From positions 1 to 8,197 of the forward strand of contig CALFUG010000079.1 in NCBI GenBank assembly GCA_937928455.1: DNA of 8,197 bases, written 5' to 3'. This stretch comes from an uncultured Clostridia bacterium. Its GTDB lineage: Bacteria; Bacillota; Clostridia; Peptostreptococcales; Anaerovoracaceae. Within the stretch, counting starts at the first letter, position 1. Each line of letters starts with the position of its first letter. A program made the translations under genes and the position numbers. This document shows positions 1-6,472 of this stretch, piece after piece. The notes below the pieces were generated by a model. It saw only the letters and a program-made list of their open reading frames with translations, was not told the DNA's origin and ran no database searches.

Positions 1-972
1 CTTTTTTCTTTTTTCCCATAATGAACGGGTTTCCATAAGAAGCTTCTGACTCAATTCTGTTCCCTTATGCTTGTTTTCTTCGATAATCCCCATAATCCGA
101 ATGAAGTCCGGATTTCCCAGTCGATGGGAAAAGCCTTTTATTTCCTTGACATAGTCTCCTTTTGTTTCATGAACCCTATGGTCAATACCCACCATTTGCT
201 GAATAAAATAATCCTTCCTTTGATTGATGTGATGCCACCTTTTATATTCACTCATCATTCGTTCCAGTGCGGCAGATACCACCATCCCCGCCTCCATAAG
301 TAAGACCAATCGAGTTACAAATGGGATCAATTGATTCTGTACCGATTCATTGGATTCCAACTCTTTTCTTCTCAGATCCTGATCCCTTTGAAAAAAGAGA
401 AAAACAACAAAACCTATCGGTATTAAAGGTAATAGCAGATAATTATTTTCTTTCGATATCCCCCAATGATACACCACCCCTTCCGATGATTTCTCCGGCA
501 ACTGAACGGGAGATGCACGGGAATCTACTTTTGTACTATTTGCCCATTGTCTCAATTCTCTTTCCGCTTGGTGAAATATTTGATCTGATGGGTTTTTATG
601 TAATTCGCTGATATCGTTTCTCTCCTCTTGGAAGGGTTTCAAAGAAATATTCGACTTCCGTAGATCATCTCCCAGAGTCATTTCCACCTCTAAGGAAATG
701 GAATCTGCCCATTCCTTCGGAAAATATAGGATGTATCCCCCCTTTTCATGAAGTATGGAATTAGACAATGGATTTGGTAATTGAGCGAACACAAGCAATA
801 AACCCACCAGGCCGGAAAAGACCAAAGCCCCTATCCACTGTCGCATCATTTTCCGGCGGTTATCATGAATGAAGAAATCCGAATCCTCTTCTCCATACAA
901 TCTGACATAGCGAGCTTTTCTTCTTCTGGAATCCCCGAATATTAACTTCAAATAGCCCCTATTTATATTCAT
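1..972 (-). CDS. tadC: TadC-like inner-membrane platform protein of a Tad/type IVc pilus (type II secretion F family), 3'-truncated
   Basis: An open frame of 324 codons starts at ATG 972-970 and runs off the window with no stop, so the C-terminus is missing. The N-terminus (1-44) is arginine/lysine-rich and cytoplasmic. Membrane segment 1 is about 45-64. Residues 65-177 form a polar region predicted to be outside the membrane, and membrane segment 2 is about 178-194, followed by a basic flank (RDQDLRRKE). From about 207 a T2SSF domain begins: a hydrophobic, glycine-containing helix (LVLLMEAGMVVSAALERM) and later a Gly-Thr-Glu-Leu turn near 304-307, then a basic R..WEKRKK segment typical of the domain's end. 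The start overlaps the tadB stop as ATGA, so translation is probably coupled. In Tad systems TadC pairs with TadB as the membrane platform driven by CpaF. The external domain resembles what I recall of clostridial TadC homologues. The family call is fairly firm; the tadC symbol rests mainly on position. Confidence 0.8.
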   Translation of the reverse strand, partial: MNINRGYLKLIFGDSRRRKARYVRLYGEEDSDFFIHDNRRKMMRQWIGALVFSGLVGLLLVFAQLPNPLSNSILHEKGGYILYFPKEWADSISLEVEMTLGDDLRKSNISLKPFQEERNDISELHKNPSDQIFHQAERELRQWANSTKVDSRASPVQLPEKSSEGVVYHWGISKENNYLLLPLIPIGFVVFLFFQRDQDLRRKELESNESVQNQLIPFVTRLVLLMEAGMVVSAALERMMSEYKRWHHINQRKDYFIQQMVGIDHRVHETKGDYVKEIKGFSHRLGNPDFIRIMGIIEENKHKGTELSQKLLMETRSLWEKRKK

Positions 973-1751
973 ATTCTGACTTCCAATAGTTTGGTCATCC
1001 ATAAAAAAGAACCTAGTATAAGACTTATGGCAAGCGTCATTAGGAGGAACCCTTCCAGCGAGTTATATAAGATATTTAGATATCCCGGACTGGCAAATCG
1101 AAGTAACGCCAACATGAAAAACGGAATGACGGCAATAATCTTCGCCTCATACTTTTTTTGTGCAGTTAACGCATTAAATTCCTGTTGAATTTCCATTTTA
1201 TCCAGCAATACTTGAATGGTTGTCAATATGGATTTCTCCAAATCACCTCCTGTGGAACGACAAATACGATACACTTCCGCAAAGGTTTTCATATCTTCCA
1301 AGGGATATTTTAAACTGAGATCCATTAATATTTGATCTTCCGGTTCTCTGGCCTCTTGAAAACGATAAATCATGTGAGACAGTTCCACGCGAAAAATACT
1401 GTTTTCGTCGTATAAGGTGGCCATATAGGCTTCCGCCTCTACCCAACCTTGGCCCATTTGTCTACCGGAAGCAACTGAAACAGAAAGAGAATATAAGAAG
1501 TCTCTAAATTGAACCAACAGATTTATCTCGTCCATCACTTTCTTCCTATGCCGAAATCGTTCCATAAGAAATGGAATCATCAAAGGAAATCCCAGTATCA
1601 TCCATATGCGATTATAGAATAGATACACGATGGATAAGGACAATATAAAAATCTTACCCGCATAGCAGATAAATTCGCCTTCTCTCCACCATTTCCCATC
1701 AAATGCAGATAATTTCCAAGGCTTGAAATCTATCATTTTTCTTATTCCCAT
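969..1751 (-). CDS. tadB: TadB-like inner-membrane platform protein of a Tad/type IVc pilus (type II secretion F family)
   Basis: A complete 260-residue protein. Two membrane segments lie near the N-terminus (about 30-47 and 49-63) and two at the C-terminus (about 205-222 and 233-252). Between them is a cytoplasmic T2SSF domain (about 77-205) with the usual FRDFLYSLSVSVASG helix, an FAEVYRICRSTGGDLEKSI stretch, and a QKKYEAKIIAVIPF entry into the membrane. This layout is standard for TadB/TadC-type proteins, which form the platform that transmits CpaF movement to pilin polymerisation. The start overlaps the end of cpaF by 10 bases, with a weak AGAAGG-like ribosome site inside cpaF. A second ATG five codons on (MIDFKP) is possible but has no better ribosome site. 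The stop overlaps the tadC start by 4 bases. The first-position platform protein after cpaF is normally TadB. Confidence 0.88.
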   Translation of the reverse strand: MGIRKMIDFKPWKLSAFDGKWWREGEFICYAGKIFILSLSIVYLFYNRIWMILGFPLMIPFLMERFRHRKKVMDEINLLVQFRDFLYSLSVSVASGRQMGQGWVEAEAYMATLYDENSIFRVELSHMIYRFQEAREPEDQILMDLSLKYPLEDMKTFAEVYRICRSTGGDLEKSILTTIQVLLDKMEIQQEFNALTAQKKYEAKIIAVIPFFMLALLRFASPGYLNILYNSLEGFLLMTLAISLILGSFLWMTKLLEVRI

Positions 1752-2920
1752 AACTTTTTCGCCTTCTTGATATCATTACCGGTAGCCACTAATCCTTCCT
1801 CTTTCCTATAAGAAAAAAGAGGATTTAAACGATAATCCTCTTCCTGTAAACCGGACAACTCACAGATTTCCAATACACGACGTTGTCCTTGCTGAAACCG
1901 ACCCAGATGAACCATAATATCGATGGCTTCTGCAATTTGAGAACGTATGGCCTCAATGGGGAAAGGCGTTGCTTGCAGAAACATAGCTTCTAGTCGACGA
2001 AGCATACCTTGAACAGAGTTTCCATGACCGGTACACAAACTGCCATCGTGTCCGGTATTCATAGCCTGAATCATATCCAGCACTTCCTTTCCACGAATCT
2101 CACCTACTATGATCCGGTCAGGTCGCATTCGAAGGCTGGTCTTAATCAGCTGCTCCATGGTTACTTCCCCTCTGCCTTGCAAATTCGCATTACGACATTC
2201 CAATCGAACAATATTGTGGATATTGGGAATTTGAAGCTCCGCAGAATCTTCGATAACGATGACTCGTTCATTTTCAGGTATATAGTGGGATAGTACATTT
2301 AGAAAAGTAGTTTTCCCGGAAGATGTGCCGCCGCTAATGAGAATGTTGTAGCCTTGTTTCACTAATTCGCCCAAGAAATCCGCCGCTGGTTTGGGGATGG
2401 TTTCATTCGCGATTAAATTCTCCATGGTAATATATTTCTTTGGAAATTTTCGAATGGTGAGAATAGGACCATTTATTGCCACATTCTTATAGACCGCATT
2501 TACTCGTGAGCCATCCGGCAATCGAGCATCTACAATGGGATTCAATTCGTTAATCTCCCGTTGAACACCGGCGGCTAATCTTCGAATAACCTCCTCCAGG
2601 GCTTCCACCGTATCAAAGTTCTCTGGAACGGACATTATTTTCCCGGAGCTCTCTATAAAAATATTTCCGATACCATTGACCATAATTTCAGAAACCTTTT
2701 CGTCTTCTTGATAGGGATTTAATATATCCAAATCCTTTCGAACCGCATGGTAAACCCGTCGAATATATTGACTCTTTTGTTTTACGGACAAAAAAGCAAA
2801 TTCTTCATGTTGAAATACATGATTTTCAATAATTTCCATGGCTTCTTCATCGGTTAATTCCCGGTGTTGGAGAACCAAAATCTCACGTATATCCTGTATT
2901 GTTTGATGTAGCGTATCCAT
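1742..2920 (-). CDS. cpaF: CpaF/TadA-family secretion ATPase powering the Tad pilus
   Basis: A complete 392-residue cytoplasmic ATPase of the type II/IV secretion superfamily. It shows SEIMVNGIGNIFIE (77-90), NPIVDARLPDGSRVNAV (127-143), Walker A GGTSSGKTT (197-205), the Asp box VIEDSAE (222-228), Walker B RPDRIIVGEIRG (267-277) and the His box around TGHDGSLCTGH (289-299). All expected catalytic elements are present. The N-terminal region is short and lacks the GxGPLE motif that usually precedes the EIMVNG block. CpaF forms hexamers that hydrolyse ATP to drive pilus assembly through TadB/TadC, which follow at once in overlapping frames. ATG 2920 is the only in-frame ATG, GTG or TTG before the upstream in-frame stop at 2974-2972. 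It has no Shine-Dalgarno sequence; a hairpin and promoter-like boxes lie directly upstream instead. Family assignment is very secure; the pilus role follows from the neighbours. Confidence 0.95.
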   Translation of the reverse strand: MDTLHQTIQDIREILVLQHRELTDEEAMEIIENHVFQHEEFAFLSVKQKSQYIRRVYHAVRKDLDILNPYQEDEKVSEIMVNGIGNIFIESSGKIMSVPENFDTVEALEEVIRRLAAGVQREINELNPIVDARLPDGSRVNAVYKNVAINGPILTIRKFPKKYITMENLIANETIPKPAADFLGELVKQGYNILISGGTSSGKTTFLNVLSHYIPENERVIVIEDSAELQIPNIHNIVRLECRNANLQGRGEVTMEQLIKTSLRMRPDRIIVGEIRGKEVLDMIQAMNTGHDGSLCTGHGNSVQGMLRRLEAMFLQATPFPIEAIRSQIAEAIDIMVHLGRFQQGQRRVLEICELSGLQEEDYRLNPLFSYRKEEGLVATGNDIKKAKKLWE

Positions 2921-2926
2921 ATATAC

Positions 2927-2955
2927 AACATAAAACAGTTGCCAATATATGGCAA
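2927..2955 (-). promoter_or_regulatory. Candidate sigma-A promoter for cpaF-tadB-tadC, possibly giving a leaderless mRNA
   Basis: On the minus strand TTGCCA (2955-2950, five of six consensus bases) is followed after 17 bases by TATGTT (2932-2927, four of six). Counting seven bases from the -10 box puts the start point at about 2920, which is the A of the cpaF ATG. This agrees with the absence of a ribosome site, so the mRNA could be leaderless. The -10 is only fair and the boxes overlap a hairpin, so this remains a candidate. Confidence 0.4.
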
Positions 2956-2959
2956 CTGT
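2932..2959 (-). terminator. Hairpin with short T-run after phoR: weak intrinsic terminator or attenuator before cpaF
   Basis: On the minus strand ACAGTTGCC (2959-2951) pairs perfectly with GGCAACTGT (2943-2935) across a 7-base AT loop, and the 3' arm runs straight into TTTT (2935-2932). It lies 49 bases past the phoR stop and ends about 11 bases before the cpaF ATG. Five of nine stem pairs are G:C and the T-run is short, so termination is probably partial. It could equally be an operator, or it could limit ribosome access to cpaF in read-through transcripts. Confidence 0.55.
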
Positions 2960-3007
2960 AGCGAAACGACATTAAGCGATGAACATCTCTTCTGTTATTC
3001 TACTTCC

Positions 3008-3886
3008 TTACTTTGGGAAATGAATGGAAAAGGTGGAGCCTTCTCCAAATGTACTGTCAACGGTTAGTTGAGCAGAGAACAAAGAGGCCGCATGCTTCAC
3101 AATGGATAGTCCCAAACCGGTCCCTCCCATTTTCTGAGACCTGGACTTATCTACTCGATAAAATCTTTCAAACAGCCTGTGGATGTTTTCTGGGGCGATG
3201 CCAATTCCTTGGTCCTTTACAAACACCAGAATGTGATCTCGTTCTTCCCTGGCTCCCACCACAATAAATTTTCCGTTTCCAGAGTACTTAATGGCATTCT
3301 CAATGAGGTTTACCAGCATCTGTCGAAATCGGTCTTCGCTTCCATGCAGGACCAAATGAGGTTCCGATTCTAATACAATTCGGATCCCCTGGCCTTGAGC
3401 AATGGGTTCCATGGCCTCTATGATTTGGGCCAACACCGTTATCACATCAAAGGTCTCTTTTGTATCGATGGTTTTTCGATTTTCGATTTCCGATATGATG
3501 AATAAGTCATCGATCAGACGAGCCAGCCGAGCCGTTTCGATGGCAATAATATCCAGGAACTTTTCTCGAATTTCTTTGTCTTCTTGCGCACCTTCCTGCA
3601 AGGTTTCAATAAACCCTGCAATGGATGTGAGGGGTGTCTTAAACTCATGTGTTACATTTGCCACAAATTCTTTGCGAATATTTTCGGACTCTTCCAATTG
3701 TTTCTTCAAATCCAAGACCGGTCGAACCAACCAATTGTACATCGTGAAAAATAGAAACACAGTTCCTAAAATTGCCAATAAAACATAAAGTATAATACCC
3801 CGTTCAAAAATCTCAAAAATGACATAGGCCAATAAGATATTGTATACCGACAAAAGAAGAGCAAACCCAAAATATTTCTTTTTCAT
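3008..3886 (-). CDS. phoR: PhoR-like sensor histidine kinase with no extracytoplasmic sensor domain
   Basis: A complete 292-residue membrane kinase. Two membrane helices (about 6-26 and 31-49) are joined by only a few residues (near ERG). About 30 residues later comes the HisKA domain with phospho-accepting His80 in NVTHEFKTPLTSI. The HATPase_c domain shows an N-box NLIENAIKYS (193-202), G1 DQGIGI (225-230), F-box-like LFERFYRVDKSRS (238-250) and G2 GGTGLGL (254-260). The catalytic core closely resembles PhoR kinases. Well-known PhoR proteins are longer, with a PAS and/or external domain; here there is no room for a PAS or a full HAMP. Translation is coupled to phoB by an ATGA overlap. It should autophosphorylate and pass phosphate to the neighbouring regulator. 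The PhoR name rests on core similarity and on the adjacent phosphate transporter with its Pho box. Confidence 0.88.
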   Translation of the reverse strand: MKKKYFGFALLLSVYNILLAYVIFEIFERGIILYVLLAILGTVFLFFTMYNWLVRPVLDLKKQLEESENIRKEFVANVTHEFKTPLTSIAGFIETLQEGAQEDKEIREKFLDIIAIETARLARLIDDLFIISEIENRKTIDTKETFDVITVLAQIIEAMEPIAQGQGIRIVLESEPHLVLHGSEDRFRQMLVNLIENAIKYSGNGKFIVVGAREERDHILVFVKDQGIGIAPENIHRLFERFYRVDKSRSQKMGGTGLGLSIVKHAASLFSAQLTVDSTFGEGSTFSIHFPK

Positions 3887-4611
3887 TTAAAACGATACCC
3901 CTTTCCACGAATGGTTTCGATATATCGTTCTTCTCCTTTTTTTATTGAGGCATCCTCCAATTTTTTCCTCAAATAACGGATATGGACATCTACGGTTCTC
4001 GTCTCACCGGCATACTCAATCCCCCACACCTTATCCAACAGTTGATCTCGAGTGAATACCAATCCTTGATTTCTGGCTAAGAAGGATAACAATTCAAATT
4101 CCTTTGCCGTTAGAATCACTGGTGTCCCATCCACTTTCACTTGAAATCGCTCCTCATCCACAACCAACCCATTGATTCGAATAACGGATTCTGCCGATTC
4201 TATTTCCATCATCGGTTTTGTTGGTTTGAAATACTCCTTATCTTGTTCTTCATAACGGCGCAATACTGCTTTTATTCTTGCCATCAATTCACGAATCCCA
4301 AAGGGTTTTGAAATATAGTCATCCGCCCCCCACTCCAGTCCCAACACGCGATCGGATTCATCGGTTTTCGCAGTCAACATAATGATGGGGGTTCGATCTC
4401 CCGACTCCCGTAGCTCCCGACAGATTTCCATTCCATTCTTGCCGGGCAACATCAAGTCCAATAGAATCAAATCCGGCTTTTCCTTTTGGATTAACTCCAA
4501 TCCAATGATACCATCCTCTGCTCCCATTCCCTCAAATCCATTGGAGCGAATATTGTATAAAACCAGTTCAAGAATGTTAGGTTCATCTTCAATCACTAAA
4601 ATCTTTTTCAT
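3883..4611 (-). CDS. phoB: PhoB/PhoP-like response regulator (OmpR family)
   Basis: A complete 242-residue DNA-binding regulator. The receiver domain (1 to about 118) has the acidic pair at Glu8/Asp9, phospho-acceptor Asp52 (LILLDLMLPG), Thr80 (IIMLTAK) and Lys102 (SKPF). The C-terminal winged helix (about 145-241) includes LTAKEFELLSFLARN, the segment RDQLLDKVWG, and the recognition helix TRTVDVHIRYLRKKLE, ending in RGKGYRFK. I chose ATG 4611 because GGAG (4621-4618) sits six bases before it and the protein then begins MKKILVIEDE, the standard family start. An in-frame GTG at 4623 would add four residues but overlaps the ribosome site. The gene follows nptA and overlaps phoR by 4 bases. Binding to the TTAACA repeats upstream of nptA is the likely function, by analogy with Bacillus PhoP; in Bacillus naming this would be phoP. 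Confidence 0.92.
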   Translation of the reverse strand: MKKILVIEDEPNILELVLYNIRSNGFEGMGAEDGIIGLELIQKEKPDLILLDLMLPGKNGMEICRELRESGDRTPIIMLTAKTDESDRVLGLEWGADDYISKPFGIRELMARIKAVLRRYEEQDKEYFKPTKPMMEIESAESVIRINGLVVDEERFQVKVDGTPVILTAKEFELLSFLARNQGLVFTRDQLLDKVWGIEYAGETRTVDVHIRYLRKKLEDASIKKGEERYIETIRGKGYRFK

Positions 4612-4621
4612 GTTTCTCTCC
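4612..4621 (-). promoter_or_regulatory. Ribosome binding site that fixes the phoB start at 4611
   Basis: On the minus strand GGAG (4621-4618), extended to GGAGAG, is six bases upstream of ATG 4611. The alternative GTG start at 4623 partly overlaps this site and is preceded only by the T-run of the terminator, so it has no ribosome site of its own. Confidence 0.75.
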
Positions 4622-4623
4622 AC

Positions 4624-4666
4624 AAAAAATGCTTCCCATCGCTATCATTGTAGCACGGGAAGCATT
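4624..4666 (-). terminator. Intrinsic terminator of nptA
   Basis: On the minus strand AATGCTTCCC (4666-4657) pairs perfectly over 10 bp with GGGAAGCATT (4637-4628). Inside, GCTA (4654-4651) can pair with TAGC (4644-4641) around a 6-base loop. The lower stem runs into six Ts in all (4629-4624, two of them within the stem). It begins 15 bases past the nptA stop codon. The plus strand has no T-run after the hairpin, so it works for minus-strand transcription only. Confidence 0.85.
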
Positions 4667-4675
4667 CTGTCGCAA
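4647..4675 (-). promoter_or_regulatory. Sigma-A promoter for phoB-phoR embedded in the nptA terminator
   Basis: On the minus strand TTGCGA (4675-4670, four of six consensus bases) is followed after exactly 17 bases by TACAAT (4652-4647, five of six), with an extended -10 TG one base before it. The expected start point is near 4640, giving a leader of about 29 bases that carries the GGAGAG ribosome site. The -10 box lies in the upper part of the terminator hairpin, so transcripts starting here contain only its 3' arm and cannot form the terminator. I see no TTAACA repeats nearby, so Pho autoregulation is not evident. Confidence 0.65.
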
Positions 4676-4680
4676 TGAGA

Positions 4681-6375
4681 CTAGCGGGAAGTCTTTGGCA
4701 TTTGTTTCTTGTCTTTAAAGTGAAAATCTTCTAATACGGCTTCCGCTATATTCGTACAATAGTCTCCGATTTTTTCCAAGTTATGAATCATATCTGTATA
4801 AATCACCGTGAATTCCGGAGAACATTTTCTCTCATTGAGACGTTTCATGTGATTCTTTCGGAGACGTGCTTCCATCTGATTCACTTCTTTTTCTTGTTCT
4901 AACACATCATTGGCTAATATACGATCTCCCGTCCGAAGGGCATTTAGTGTGGTCTTCATCATGTATTCGATTTGGTCAAAGCTAACCGTTAACTCAGCTA
5001 CTGCAGTATCCGAGAAGTCATATCCACCTTTTATCTTGTCAGCGGCAAACTCTGAAATATTCGTACATTGATCGGCTATGTGCTCAATATCCGATGCGAT
5101 ATGGATATAGGCCGATATCTCCATGGCTTGTTTTTCGGTTAAGGAATCCATGCCAAATAGAGAAGATAAGTACTTCACGGTTTGCTCCTGCACATTATTT
5201 ACTACATCTTCCAACTCTTCCACTTTATAGACTGCCTTGTAACTATTCAAAAGAAAAGCTTCTCTCGCCTGACCGATCATTTCGGATGTAATGTCCGCTA
5301 TGCGAAGAATTTCCTGGGCGGCTAAATGAATGGCAAACAAAGGTGTTTCGATGACTTTGTAATCCAAATATAACGGTTCGGAAATGGGTTTTACCGCATC
5401 CTCCCCACGAATGAGTTTGGTAACTATCTTCACTAATACGAAAATAAAGGGCAGCCACAAGATCGTTGCGATTACATTAAACAGTAGATGGGCATTGGCC
5501 ACCTGCCTGGAAATGACTTCCACCTCTGGCCCTGCTGGCGAAATCATAATCACTAATTTCGTATATAAAGGAATGATAAAAAGAAAAATTAATGTACCAC
5601 TAAAATTAAAAAATGTATGTGCCAAAGCCGTCCTTTTTGCATTGATAGAAGCTCCGATGGAGGCTAACAAAGCGGTGACAGTGGTCCCGATATTGGTTCC
5701 GAATAGAATAGGAATCGCCCCCTCAATGCCAATCAACCTATTGACTCCGTCAGGACCCGGCGTGGCCGCCAGGTTCTGCAACACTGTAATCACCGCCGAG
5801 CTGGACTGAATAATGGCGGTCATCAAAGCTCCCACCAGGACTCCCAATATCGGACTATCCGCCACATTTAACATCAGTTGTGAAAAAGCTTCCGTCTGCG
5901 CCAATGGCTTCATCGTGGCGGACATGGTGTTAATGCCAACAAAAAGAAGTCCAAAAGCAAAAAGGGTTTCCCCAATGTTTTGGACCTTTTCTTTCTTTAT
6001 AAAAAAGAACATCACGAAACCGATAACTACGAATATCCAGGCATAATCTCCGATTTTAAAAGCAATCAATTGGGCCGTAACGGTAGTCCCGATATTTGCC
6101 CCTAATATTACGCTCACCGCTTGGGGCAATTTCATCAAACCGGCACTGACAAACCCGATAACCATTACCGTAGTGGCACTGCTGGATTGAAGAACCGCTG
6201 TGACCAAAGCGCCGGCTAGCACTCCCACCACCGGATTTTTCGTCAAAACATATAAAATGTTTCTCATGCGATCTCCCGCGGTTTTTTGCAATCCATCACT
6301 CATGAGATTCATCCCATAAATAAAGACGGCCAATCCGCCTAGCAAGGTCACAATCATTTGTACATTTTCATTCAT
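4681..6375 (-). CDS. nptA: Na+/phosphate cotransporter (NptA/YjbB type) with C-terminal PhoU-like domain
   Basis: A complete 564-residue integral membrane protein. The N-terminal 320 residues are mostly hydrophobic and contain two inverted-repeat Na/Pi-cotransport units, each with a QSSSA signature (63-67 and 190-194) followed by a near-identical block, GANIGTTVTA (92-101) and GTNIGTTVTA (226-235). These are hallmark motifs of the family and are linked to substrate and ion binding. From about 345 the protein becomes helical and charged, with two PhoU-like repeats containing DIEHIADQCTNI and NLEKIGDYCTNI, the acidic motifs used for metal binding in PhoU. It should move phosphate across the cytoplasmic membrane with sodium; the PhoU part probably regulates activity. 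ATG 6375 has AGGA eight bases upstream. A Pho box lies upstream, a terminator directly downstream, and phoB-phoR follow, which supports a phosphate role. Transport direction (uptake or efflux) cannot be read from the sequence. Confidence 0.93.
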   Translation of the reverse strand: MNENVQMIVTLLGGLAVFIYGMNLMSDGLQKTAGDRMRNILYVLTKNPVVGVLAGALVTAVLQSSSATTVMVIGFVSAGLMKLPQAVSVILGANIGTTVTAQLIAFKIGDYAWIFVVIGFVMFFFIKKEKVQNIGETLFAFGLLFVGINTMSATMKPLAQTEAFSQLMLNVADSPILGVLVGALMTAIIQSSSAVITVLQNLAATPGPDGVNRLIGIEGAIPILFGTNIGTTVTALLASIGASINAKRTALAHTFFNFSGTLIFLFIIPLYTKLVIMISPAGPEVEVISRQVANAHLLFNVIATILWLPFIFVLVKIVTKLIRGEDAVKPISEPLYLDYKVIETPLFAIHLAAQEILRIADITSEMIGQAREAFLLNSYKAVYKVEELEDVVNNVQEQTVKYLSSLFGMDSLTEKQAMEISAYIHIASDIEHIADQCTNISEFAADKIKGGYDFSDTAVAELTVSFDQIEYMMKTTLNALRTGDRILANDVLEQEKEVNQMEARLRKNHMKRLNERKCSPEFTVIYTDMIHNLEKIGDYCTNIAEAVLEDFHFKDKKQMPKTSR

Positions 6376-6407
6376 GTTCTATTTCCTTTTCCGTATTTTG
6401 TAATTCA

Positions 6408-6413
6408 AATATA
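6408..6413 (-). promoter_or_regulatory. Candidate -10 element for nptA
   Basis: TATATT on the minus strand matches five of six consensus bases and lies about 33 bases before the nptA ATG. No good -35 sits 16-18 bases upstream (TTTTAT is found there), as is common for activator-dependent promoters. The Pho repeats would then fall at roughly -44 to -71. An alternative -10, TTTTAT at 6436-6431, would place them at about -21 to -48, closer to the usual Bacillus arrangement. I cannot choose firmly between them. Confidence 0.35.
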
Positions 6414-6444
6414 CAAGACCTTGACCCAGAATAAAAGTTTCTTA

Positions 6445-6472
6445 TGTTAAGAGAATGTTAATTCTATGTTAA
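6445..6472 (-). promoter_or_regulatory. Pho box: three TTAACA direct repeats at 11-bp spacing upstream of nptA
   Basis: Three perfect copies of TTAACA occur on the minus strand at 6472-6467, 6461-6456 and 6450-6445, separated by 5-base spacers. This is the known arrangement for PhoP/PhoB binding in Bacillus-type Pho regulons (TT(A/T/C)ACA repeats, one helical turn apart). All copies point towards nptA. A degenerate fourth copy (TTAATG, 6484-6479) follows at 12-bp spacing inside the cpaE-like gene. The first perfect copy encodes the final Leu-Thr of that gene. The likely effect is activation of nptA under phosphate limitation by the regulator encoded just downstream. Confidence 0.85.

Noticed and set aside
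321..611. Plus-strand open frames at 67-303 and 321-611 in the first kilobase
   Set aside because: The opposite strand is open without interruption from 972 to 1 and encodes a convincing T2SSF protein, so these are shadows.
3402..3788. Plus-strand open frame of 128 codons
   Set aside because: It is antisense to the phoR HisKA and ATPase region, serine-rich and low in complexity as expected of a mirror frame, with no supporting signals.
4612..4623. GTG 4623 as the phoB start
   Set aside because: It overlaps the ribosome site serving ATG 4611, has only the terminator T-run upstream, and adds four residues absent from the usual MKKILVIEDE-type start.
5384..5809. Plus-strand open frame of 141 codons
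   Set aside because: It lies wholly antisense to nptA, whose motifs are unmistakable. It has no ribosome site or recognisable domain and is explained by codon bias of the opposite strand.
6414..6423. CAAGACCTTG palindrome between the cpaE-like gene and nptA
   Set aside because: Arms of only 4 bp with a 2-base centre and no T-run; too small to call a terminator or operator.
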